The notes under the pieces: model-generated
The model's input: the letters and a program-made list of their open reading frames with translations, nothing else
Told to the model about the DNA's origin: nothing
The model's database searches: none
Source of the DNA: Apostichopus japonicus
Taxonomy: Eukaryota > Echinodermata > Holothuroidea > Aspidochirotida > Stichopodidae
DNA: 64,000 nt
Direction: 5' to 3'
Assembly (NCBI RefSeq): GCF_037975245.1
Contig: NC_092571.1
Span: forward strand, 2,398,501 to 2,462,500
Translations under genes and position numbers: made by a program
Shown: positions 12,206 to 23,100 of the stretch, in pieces
How the letters are laid out: each line of letters starts with the position of its first letter
Position numbering within the stretch: the stretch's first letter is position 1

Positions 12206-12513
12206 AATTTTCACTTCTGTTTCCTATGATTTAAATTTGATATAAACCAACTGATTGTTGTTCACTTTTTAATTTGTCCAACGTTCTCAAATTTCCACAC
12301 ATGTTTGACATTTCAGTTCTCGTTGCTGATGTTTAGGTGCGGTGACTGGAATTTTTTTTCGATATCTGTTAGTCATGTTATCATTTAGATTCATACATTT
12401 CGATATAAGAAAAAATAAGTATCGTCTTTTAAAAGTTTAAGGTCAAGTTATTGAAAGCTATTAATTTAAATTGAAGAGAAATACATGTCTAATAGTTTTT
12501 ATAGTTTTTACTT

Positions 12514-12578
12514 AAAATGGCGGCCTCCAATGCCAATGATGAAATGATTTGTAATGACGTCATTGGTTTGTGACGCAA
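12514..12578. promoter_or_regulatory. Candidate UBIAD1 promoter, possibly bidirectional with MTOR
   Basis: About 310-370 bp upstream of the UBIAD1 start codon lies a cluster of core-promoter-type motifs. It has a YY1-like AAAATGGCGGCC (12514-12525), CCAAT boxes (12527-12531 and 12533-12537), a perfect palindromic CRE TGACGTCA (12555-12562) running into an inverted CCAAT (ATTGG, 12562-12566), and a further TGACGCAA (12571-12578). Such clusters typify promoters of housekeeping genes and divergent gene pairs. The motifs are seen; their activity and any role for MTOR are inferred. Confidence 0.6.
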
Positions 12579-15500
12579 TTTATTACTCACTTATGAAATT
12601 ATGGTGCGTTTTGTGATACGTGTGTGAACGAGCATCCTGTAGAGGAAGAACACATAACCATGAAATAAGGGGAGGGGGTTCTGACAATAGGACCTCGGTA
12701 CGTTACAGCAGTGTCCTCACAACGACCACAGATATGCTACGAAGAGCAGAACTAATCAACGATAGCAACAGTGGCGTGCGACGGATATCAAATTTGGGAG
12801 GGGAACTCTAAATTTACCCCTTATGACATATTTATATACTAATTTGTAGGACATAATTCTGTCTGGAAGGACCAGAGGCGAATTCATATGTTTGTGTATA
12901 ATAGATAGGTTGTGTGGGTTGAGGATTCAGATAGACGTTAACATTTCAAATGGTACGTTCTGAGGGATAGTAGGCCTATAATAATTAGTCTAAAAGCAAT
13001 GTGTTGCGCTTACAAATATTCCTGAAATGGTTGTGAGAGGTTTTACATCTTGAGGTCGTATTCTTCCCCGTGTTGGAATGTAACAGACCCTCCTTTTTGA
13101 CTAAGAAATGCAATTTAATGAGTGTTTCAATTAATGATTTAGAAAAAAATCTTTATAAAATGCTTGAAACTATGTCCAAACCTCTCTATTTTAACACATT
13201 CTGTTCACCTGTACTTTGATTCGTGCTCTTTGACATAGAGGCCGAAAAAAAGTCGCGGCTTTTGCTGAGTCCCGCCGTCATTGGTTAACCTTTCGAGAGG
13301 TTATACATAACTTTAAATGTGGGTACCACACCTGGAGTGGCGAAGATAGATATAACATATTTTGAATATTCGCATTTGAATAAATCACATCATTGCGGGA
13401 TAAATTGAGTTAAAGGAACGCGAAAAAAGAAATGCTTTCTCGACGTAACCCCGCCATGATCATACGATGTATGGAGACTTGGGTTGAGAGTAGACGGCCA
13501 AATTGTTCGTTTCGTGCATAGGCTCTCTATATGTTGGTGACATGTACTTAAACAAAACGAGTCAATTACATCGTTGTGAATAACGTATGCATCCGGGTTC
13601 CGTACACTGTATATTACTAACTCCATTTGGCGTTCCAAAGTATCCCACCATGTACTGGCGCAGCGAGGCGAATACATATCTACACTCATTAACTGTACTA
13701 TTATCTGTTGAATATTCAAATTTAAACCAATCATATCGTTGCAAGATAAACTGTGATAAATTCACGAGAAAAAGATGAATTTATGCGTTGTTCTAATACC
13801 TTTGAAGGTTTTAAAGACGTTTTTATCATTCTCCTGCAACCTAACACATTTGACTTTGCAATGAAAGTACTCACCAAAATTTTCGAGTGATTTCAACAAG
13901 TAAAACCTGACCGTTCCGTATTCACTGCGAATTAACTATTTTGCACATGTTATAAGAACTTCAAGTTAACCATTGTACATTCACTCTGAGTTCTTCACAA
14001 TACGCATAAATCTTTCGCCTTTTACTAAAGATTTCCGTGTGAAGGACTATATATGAGATTATCTCAATTTTTCTCAACCCTTCGAAAGAAGGGTACAAAA
14101 CGAACATAACAGTTACTTTTAAAGGTCACCTAACATTGTTGGATAGATAGATTTCCATGCATCATGCAAGTTGCAATGATTGTTAGGTCTAATCTAATTT
14201 CTTCTAAAGAATCAAATTTCTATTCTCCACACCAAAGACATCTTTAAATCATGATGAAAAGCATACGACCTCTGTATTAAGGACAGCTATGGTAGGGGGG
14301 GGGGGGTGGGGAGGTGTTGGATGGGGTAGCAGTCTTTCATGGGTATAGGTCATGTTGATAATAATAACAATAATATATCTCATGGAATCGTAGCCTCATT
14401 TTTCTCTTTGTAAGGCTGAAATTTGAATGAAGATATTTCTGAAACATCCAAATTACTTGCCAATCCCATTGTGGCCCTAACCTCGGTATCTTGCTTTTCA
14501 TTCCCATTCACTGTTACACCCCTTCCCCAAAACAAGTTTTCAGTAACATTTCGGTTCAAATTAAGTGAATTTTCCCTTCCTCCATAGCTGTTCTTCCTCC
14601 AAACTAAATTCATGTTGATATATACGAAAAACAACGTTCCGTGTCCTTGTTGTTTCATGTTAGTTTATAGCACTAACCGATCGGAATCGAGTTATTTTCT
14701 ACATCCTTGCATGATTATCCCTTAATTACTGTACTTCGTTCATATGTAGCACTGTTTCATTCTAAACTTGAACAGGTTACGGCAACAAGACTAGCACCAG
14801 TTCATTGCGTTGCGTTAACTTATCTTTGTTAATGTTCCATGCAAAGGTGTAGCGTTAGTATTTCTATTCCAACAAAGTACCATTTCGTGCCATTAATTGC
14901 AGTCTTTTTGCTGGAAAGTTAGGCCTATTTCATTCATGCGAGCAACTGCTTTCGTTTTAAGTAAGCCTAACGTTCCTCGTTAGGCCTAACCTAGTAGTAT
15001 GGCTAGTCTTGGCATACTCCACAGTGACGCTAGCTTAATTTAGGCCTAGCCTAAGCTATGTAGCATAACACTGAAAATGCTGTTGTCTGAAATAAAAATG
15101 TAATTGGTTTGTTGTGATGCAAGACAAACGTTTCTCTGGTTTTCCCTTAAGCAACCAGATCTTACTGATTTTGGTTGTTTGCACAGCAAACATGGTCTCA
15201 AAACATGTAACAAAATACATCAAAAAGATATCTCTAATATTACAGATCTATAGTCTAGCCTTTGCAATATATGTTACCAACATGCACATCAAGATTATTT
15301 GTATCTTGGCAGCAGTTTGACGAAACTCCGGACAATTTCCATGGCACTAGCCTTAAAAAGAAAAACATGCACCATACCAGCATGCAGTCCTCTTAAAAAG
15401 AGCGGAATGCTGCCGTAAAATGCTACAGTAAAATCATGAAATTTCATGAGATTGTCGTAAAAACTCTGGCTGACCAAATTAATAAGCTTGATGAAAGGAC

Positions 15501-16138
15501 ATCTGTGTAAACATGCATTTGGTTCTTGGAATTTACAAAATTATAACTGATTATTGTTTGTGTTTGCCCATGAGACCCTTGGATCAATGCCTTCTTGTAA
15601 AGTTGTATGTTGTAATTCATTATTGGTCAAGGGGTGTCATTGGCATTTAGTCAGAAAGCTGGACATTAGGGTTCTTGTTTCTTTCAAAGATAATATTGTA
15701 TTGATACCATCAAATATCTGTTGTTTCTTTTATTCAGCTAAGATGCACTGGAGATTTTAGCATGGAGGGTCCCAAATATGTTCACCTTAGCATTCATTGT
15801 CAGCTAGGTAACTGCTTTGATCGTAAAGTGTACATGCTAACCTGTGGTTACTCTGTATACATAATATTGTGGTTTGCTGTCAGAAACCACTTCCACACTG
15901 TTAATCGCAAGGATCCAGGCACAAAATATACTTGGGCAGTGCTTGGTAATTGCTAGGACACAAAGCTAAGGACAAAGAATTTTATCAGATTCATCATCAT
16001 TATTATACTTTAAAATAATTTTAAAATTTTATCTCACTATTTCGCTTTCTCAAATTGCAAATGCTTTCACATACCATGCGATTCATAAACCATTTGGATC
16101 AACTTCCATGTATTATTCTTTTTGCATCCCCCATTCAG
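12579..16138. other. Intergenic gap between UBIAD1 and MTOR; the MTOR leader exon probably lies here
   Basis: I see no coding region. MTOR translation starts in an exon that appears to have a splice acceptor (CCATTCAG, ending 16138) just ahead of it, so a noncoding first exon probably lies in this gap, as in vertebrates. I could not place it. A small CG-rich patch with an inverted CCAAT lies at 13237-13283. Two diverged direct repeats lie at 13361-13440 and 13707-13780, and a G run at 14296-14306. Confidence 0.5.
13361..13780. repeat. Diverged direct repeats about 345 bp apart
   Basis: The segments at 13361-13440 and 13707-13780 align in the same orientation. Both have TTGAATATTC, then ATCA-ATC-TTGC, GATAAA and a GAGAAAAAGA-like end. 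This could be a small tandem duplication or the ends of an old element. No coding potential lies between them. Confidence 0.5.
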
Positions 16139-16153
16139 ATGGTTATGATGTAA
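16139..16153 (+). promoter_or_regulatory. Possible 4-codon upstream ORF in the MTOR leader
   Basis: ATG GTT ATG ATG TAA lies directly after the inferred acceptor of exon 1 and ends 28 nt before the main ATG. If the exon boundary is right it would be present in the mRNA and could lower initiation at the main start. Confidence 0.35.
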
Positions 16154-16181
16154 GGAAAGCATTGGAGCGACTTTTCCAGCC

Positions 16182-16389
16182 ATGAGTCAGTTTATTGACG
16201 GCCTTAGAAGCCGTCACGAAGAATCCAGGACCAAAGCCGCCAAAGCTCTGCAGCACTATGTCACGACAGAGCTCAGAGAAGTGTCTGCCGATGAGCGGGC
16301 CTCTTTCATGGACGATCTCAACCATCACATATTCGAACTAGTTTCCAGCACGGATGTGAATGAAAAGAAGGGAGGGATTCTTGCCATCG
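16182..16389 (+). CDS. MTOR: MTOR coding exon 1 (residues 1-69)
   Basis: The start [20 protein letters not shown] aligns with the human segment after its leader. The ATG at 16182 has G at -3 and A at +4, and an in-frame TGA lies upstream at 16146-16148. The exon probably begins at 16139 after CCATTCAG, giving a 43-nt leader with an upstream ATG. It ends in phase 1 at CATCG|GTATGT. The 1417-bp intron that follows has a weak tRNA-like stretch (16936-16985), a C run near 17190 and a dispersed repeat at 17441-17695. Confidence 0.95.
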
Positions 16390-19300
16390 GTATGTATGTC
16401 ATTGGTAGAGTTCCATTCATGCATTTTGTTAGTAAAACTGTACTGTATGCACGTGGTAATCTGTGTATATATATAACAATGTGTAGGTAGTACTTTTACT
16501 TTGAAATGGACTCACTCCAGGGAATAATTTTTTAAGGTTCTGAAATTTGTCTCTTATAAAATAATACAGTTCATGTGTAAGAAAAAAGTGTGATACATTT
16601 TTGGATTTGTATAGCAATTTGACCATGTTATATAGCATTTTGTGATGATGCGATAATGGACAGACTAATTCATGCACTCGTTCAGGTGACACCTGTAAAG
16701 CACACATTTTGCAATTATGAATTTCGACATGATGTGGATAGATGATGAATTTCAGACCACAGTAAATTCTGATCATATTATTTCTTCTTAAACATTGATG
16801 AATTATATAATTGACGTCCATCCCATATGTTGACATCGTCAAACGATTTATCACTGTGTATAAGTGACACTGGTTGCAAAGTATGTTCAAAATGTTTAAA
16901 ATGTTACCATGACCATGGTGCAGTGAACTTAGGCTTGGCTTAGCGGTTAGAGGGTCCACCCCACAATTATTCCTGGACTCAAATTAGCACCAAGGGGCAG
17001 ATTCTCTTGACCTGTTCAACTTTGCAACTTTGTAGCTCTGTTGAGTGGAATCTTCCGTGGATTTGTTTTTTTCTGATTTTCGAATATTGGGAAATGGAGT
17101 TTTGGTTCTGTTCTTTAAATAGTTTGAAACTACCTACTTCATCATAGCTTCATTACAGTGATGATGAATGAGGTACCTTCCTCCTGCACCCCCCTCCCCC
17201 CCCCCTTCGCAATATTTGAGAAAGTGAACAGGTGCTGACATACACTCTTGTCTATGTCATTCGGACATTAACTAGCAGTCCAGGGTGCAGGAGTGGATGC
17301 AGTAATAACATGTCTGCCTCATATAGGACTCTCTGACTACTCATCGAAAGGAGAGGCTTGGCATCAGTCGGTGTGCATACATAATCATCGCATGGATATG
17401 GTTTGGAATGAGTTTTCTGTTGGTATCCTTACCCTTGGGGAAGATAATAATAATAATAATATTCCACTTTTATATAGCGCTTTATACCAGCAATAGGTCT
17501 CAATGCGCTTTACAGATGATATGTTACCCCTGGTCAATGATAACCTTTCCCAAAGACAATCCCTCCAGGCGGCTGCAGTTATATACTGTGCCCTATGACA
17601 AGTTACCTCACAGGTACTCATTTAACCCCTGGGTGGAGAGATGCAATTGAGATAAAGCATCTTACCCAAGGACACAACGTAGTGAACTAGATAATAAACT
17701 AAATGAAACATTTCATGGTGAGAGAGTACAGGTTGACATTGTACAGGTACTCAAACTGATGATCTATGCTTGAAACCCCCCTCTCGTTTCTCTCTGGCCT
17801 TAACAGTGAGTCTAATCGGCGCGGATGGAGACATCGCAACAAGAATCACCCGTTTTGCAAACTACCTGAGGAATTTACTCCCGTCCAGTGATGTCATCGT
17901 CATGGAGATGGCAGCTAAGGCCATGGGGCGACTGGCTCTGGCGGGGGGTACTTTTACACCCGAGTACGTGGAGTTTGAGGTCCGAAGGGCTCTGGAATAC
18001 CTGGGAGGAGATCGCCATGAAGGAAGAAGACACGCAGCGGTTAGTTTACCTTCCTTTTGCAATTTGAAGACTTTCGGATGAAATTTCTACCTTATTAATT
18101 AATTAATTAATTTTTTGTTTTATTGCAACATGTATGGCTTCTTCAGACTTTACATCAAATGATCAAAATTATAAATGTGTAATCTCTAAAATGCTATTAC
18201 TTTAGTTCAAATTGGTATCTTTTTGGGTATCAAAGTCGAGTTTGGTTGAAAAATTTAACTCGTTCTTTAATTTTTGCCATGAAAATGGCTGTTATGCTAC
18301 CGAAAAATATGAAAAGGAAAGAAAAGTGACTATCTCAGTACTTTTCAGTAAATATCTTGCGTCACTTCAATCATCGTTCATTAGGAAGTATGTTCATTAG
18401 TGCCATGTACTTTATAAATTTGTCATCCAGAATCATGAGACATGTGACATATTAAAAGCCAGTTTTGCAAAATAGGAAATGGTAGTGAGTACTGAGTTCA
18501 GCGGTTTGACTTATTTCCCCTTTTTTCTTCTCGAAATCTCAAACAGGTCTTGGTGCTGAGAGAGCTTGCAGAACATGCTCCAACATTCTTTTTCCAACAA
18601 GTCCAGCCTTTCTTTGACAACATCTTCAATGCAGTTAGAGATCCCAAGGTAAATTGGCATTTTTTTAAAAAATGTTATGATTAAATGTTCAGTTTATAGG
18701 GCAAATATCTCCCTTAAGCCCGGGTCACATCTGCGCGATTCAACACGCGATTCAACTCGCAACTAAAATCACGCGAATCAGAAAAGTTGCTTCTGAGAAG
18801 TTGCGCTGATTAGGACATTGCTCTATTGCAAATCAACCCAAATCGACGGCGCAACTTTTACGCGATTCAACCTTCAATTGTATTGCGAGTTGAATCGCGC
18901 GTTGAATCGCGCTGATGTGACCCGGGCTTTAGACAACCATGCCTCGTACCTTTTGGTTGTCCGGACAGCAAATTTGGTTTTCCTAAGAGATGCAGCAAAG
19001 CATTAGAGAAATGACCAATATGTTCACTATAGGAGAGATGTGTAGGTTTAAGTGAATAGAACACCAGCTTTGGGCCAGTCAAACTATCCTCCGGGTGGAT
19101 CATAGGCCTACCTCTATTTGGTTTTATTTCAGTATCTCCAAAGGTGATGAATGGGGCTACCAATTTTATCATTTTACATATCTACATTTTTTGTTAGTTA
19201 CAATAATTTGACAATAATTTGATGTAAACAACTAATCCTCCACAAGAAAACCTCCAAACAGAAATTTGGTCATCTCGGACAACTGGATGACCATTGTAAA

Positions 19301-20149
19301 TTAGCCGTGAGTTTAATTCCAGATGTTAGCTCAGTTTTAAGTTTGGATTTCAGTTTGACATTACACTCTGACAAACAGATACCCATCCTGGCAAACCTAA
19401 GCCTTTAATAGTCCTGATGGCTGAGATATGAGGTAAACGTGTTATACTGCTTAAATTTCGGTGAGGCAGTGGCGGCCAGTGGGGACAAGTTTTGCCCCAA
19501 ATGCTAGTACTATTCTTTCTGTGTCAAAGTTCAAAGCAAGTACACTGATAGTATGACTAATCCCAAAATCTGTTATCGAGTAGCAAAACAGGATGTTCTT
19601 ACTGGGTGTACAAGTGTGTTGAAGGGAGACATGAAAGTAAAGTTTTTTTATTAAAGGGAAAAAAATGTACCAAACAGGTGGTTTATGATCTTGTTATGTT
19701 AGTTATTAAGTGTTGATCAAAGCTTACATTACACAATAACAAAATATTCATAATTTGTGAAACACTTTTAGCCCCCACCAAAACCCCCCCCCATTTATTG
19801 ATAACAATAATAAATAAACAATGACGCTGGTGTTAGACTACCTGCTGTGGTGTAAACTACAAACGGAGAAATTCATGCGCATCTATGGTAACATCGTTTT
19901 AGGTAGGTTGACACCATGGCAGTCTGGAATTGCAAGTGATGATAGTAGTACATTACTCTATTACACCTCCTGACATTCACTGCAACGTTGTGGTTTGCCT
20001 CTTTTAAACAGCAAGCTATTCGTGAAGCTGCCGCAGCAGCTTTGAGAGCTTGTCTGGAACTGACAGCCCAGAGAGAAACCAAAGAGATGCAGAGACCTCA
20101 CTGGTATGAGGTAAGTCATCATCATACTTGAAATACTCAAGATGTGTAC

Positions 20150-20194
<45 letters not shown>

Positions 20195-23100
20195 CATGTG
20201 TACTTGATATATATATATAAGATGTGTACTTGATATGTATATTTATATATATATACTAGATGTGTACTTGATATACATATATACTTCATGTGTACTTGAT
20301 ATATATATATATGTATATATTAGATGTGTACTTGATTTGTATATTTATATATATACTAAATGTGTACTTAATATGATTTCCATACTTTGGTCTGCTTCAT
20401 ATCAACTTGGCACATGACATATGCCGCATATTGACTTCACAGATTGGATAAACGTGATATCTTCTAGGCACTTAATATACCTCAATGTCATCTCCATACT
20501 TTTTGATTGAATTTAACATACTTGATATGCAAAGTATCATACTTAATATGCAAATTATCAATTTGCATAAACTTGATTTCATCTCCATACCTCATTCAAT
20601 TGTCATCATCATCTCACTTGATGGTACTTCGTTCCGTTCTTGAAAGCTTCCAAGTGAATTGGATCGTCATATTTGAATCTATGGTGGGAGGATAATGTAT
20701 TTAACCAAACTAAGTATAAAACGTGTTCAAAATCTACAGGTTAACTGGCACCTGATACTTTGAATATTATGTAAAACATGACCCTTGACCTGATCTGGGG
20801 GTTAAGTTGCTTTGTAACAGTATTAAAGGAATCATAAAAAACAGGATATATTTACCCCCCCCCCCCTCTCTTGTGACACCCAGGAAAATTTGTGTTGGAA
20901 GCAGCCCAGTTTAAGCATGAAGAGAACTAGAACAGGCTCTAAGTTAACCAGCATATGTCTTTTTCCAAATACCAGAACTTTGTTAGATGTTGTAAATATG
21001 TTACTTTGAACAGAGTATATCAAATCATAAGGGTGTCGAGAGTAATTAAGTGCCTTCACCTTAGCCTGCTCTTTTTTCTTTGTCTTACACAAGATAAACA
21101 TTTGAATATTTTCTTTCCACTCATGTGAAGCAATCTTACGAAGAAGCGATGAGGGGCTTTGAGGAACCTATCGAGAAACAGAAAGGACTAAACCGAGACG
21201 ATAAACTCCATGGAGCACTTTTGATCATCAACGAACTGATCCGGATCAGCTGTGCAGAAGGCGAGGTAAGGATCGTTTCAGACGATCACTCGTCAGTTCT
21301 AAATATGACTTTGAAAAAAAGAAGAAAAAAACATGTAAAATGATGAAATTTATGAGTCATCAGTCGGTGATCCTGATGGAAACATTCTTAACAAACTGTG
21401 TAAAGGAGAGATTTCATGGGATCCAGAGTACGCTGTGCATGAATATTTCTGTGCTTTCATGAAAAAACACACAAGTTTCCTATTCAATTTGGCAATTTGG
21501 AAAATGCAACCTTAACAAAAATGTTTCATCATTGATAAAGTTTTTCGGTGTAGTGGGCTTAGTAGGCAATCCTTAGCAGACCAATCCTGCATCCACATCG
21601 ACTGTTTGTGAAGTTCGGAGGAGGTACCGTGTCTCGTTTCTGAGTCACACAGCATTAGCTATACCTAGTCATTGGTTCTGATATGTATGATTTAATGGGT
21701 ATGATTATGATATTTAAGCAAATCATAAAGGTAGATCAATTCTATGGGATGTAGTTGGAGGAGTGAACAAATAAACAAAATGTAGATCTTCTCTCTTTAT
21801 TTACTCATGATGTGATATATGATATGATATTATATGAGATGTTATATGATATGATATGATATATGATATGATATAATATGATGTTATATGGTACATGATG
21901 TGATGTGATTTGATATATGATTTGATTTGATTTGATATGATTTGATTTGATATGATATATGATATGATATGTGATATGATATATGATATGATATGATATG
22001 ATTATTTTTGCAGAAAATGAGATTGGAAAAAGAGGAAATCTACCAACAGCAGATGCAGCATGAACACAGCTTTAGAGTAAGTGGTTCAGAAATGATTGAT
22101 GGCTTTATTCTCAGCTTTTCCAGATAACACAGCAGCGTTCCTGCATTTATTAGCAGCAACACCCGATGAAACGTGTGACAGTGGTGTTTTGTCAGTTAAT
22201 TTACTATAGGGTATCGTGATTGTAAATAAATAATAATAATAATAAAAAATATAAAAAAAATAATAGGAAAGAAATTCCCTTTTCAAAGTTTGGTGGCCCT
22301 GCAAAGACTTAACAGTATAGCGACTAAGTGACGCACTGATATCTTGACTGATCTTTTGTATCCTTTGAATTTTTTTCATCATCCATAAATTTCTGATTGG
22401 ATGATGTAGCCAAAAAAAGAAGAAAAGAAACAGAGGACCACATATTCCTTTTATTTATACTAATTAATCATTAATTAAACCATTAACGATTATATATCCT
22501 TTATGAAACCATTATAGACAACCTGTCTGATTTTTGTATTATCGTATTTGAGCGATTCATCTTCTTCTGTCACAGGACGTCGGTTCAAGTCATAGCCGAA
22601 GTAGATCTCAAGGTGGGCCCACACCCAGCCAATCCGCATATTCTCAAAATATCATCTTCTCACTGGTAGCCCCCAACGTCGAAATCAAGTCTCGATTTTC
22701 AGAGAGCAGATACTGCAAGGAGCTGATGGCCAACAAATTTCATGAGGTAATCTTCTGATTCTTGTAAAGAAATATTCATGCAGGGTTCTGCCGCTGCCGG
22801 TCGGGCCCGACCAGCACGCTGAATTACCGACCGCCACAATCTGCCTGAGTGACTTTTCCGACCGGCACTTATTTTCGATAGGAACTCCAAAAAACAGCTC
22901 CATAGCCGGAGGGTCGAACGTACAGAAACAATCTGTTTGAGACTAGGGGAAATCCAGTTCATAACTGTTCAAATTTCAAATATCCAACACATCACAGTGT
23001 CATACTTAGTAAAAATTACCAGAGTTCCGCATTCCAGACCAATGACTGTTTTCCGTTTCCAACTCCCGATCGTACTTTTGATAGTTTCATTTATATCTAT

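Noticed and set aside
12206-12214. Longer UBIAD1 start at 12214
   Set aside because: The codon there is GTG. The first ATG is at 12205, and an in-frame TAG lies at 12226-12224.
12769-12815. CAGTGGCGTGCGACGG as a transposon end
   Set aside because: Only one end is recognisable; no inverted partner or duplication.
16429-16959. 176-codon minus-strand frame in MTOR intron 1
   Set aside because: It is the longest unexplained frame, but it has no recognisable domain, an AT-driven composition and no promoter context. It is most likely chance.
16936-16985. tRNA gene (TGGCTTAGCGGTTAGAG)
   Set aside because: It has a fair A box but no B box or cloverleaf; at most a decayed tRNA-derived fragment.
19466-19800. 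hAT-like element starting CAGTGGCGGCCAGTGGGG
   Set aside because: There is a plausible left end, but no matching right end or target duplication was found, so it was not called.
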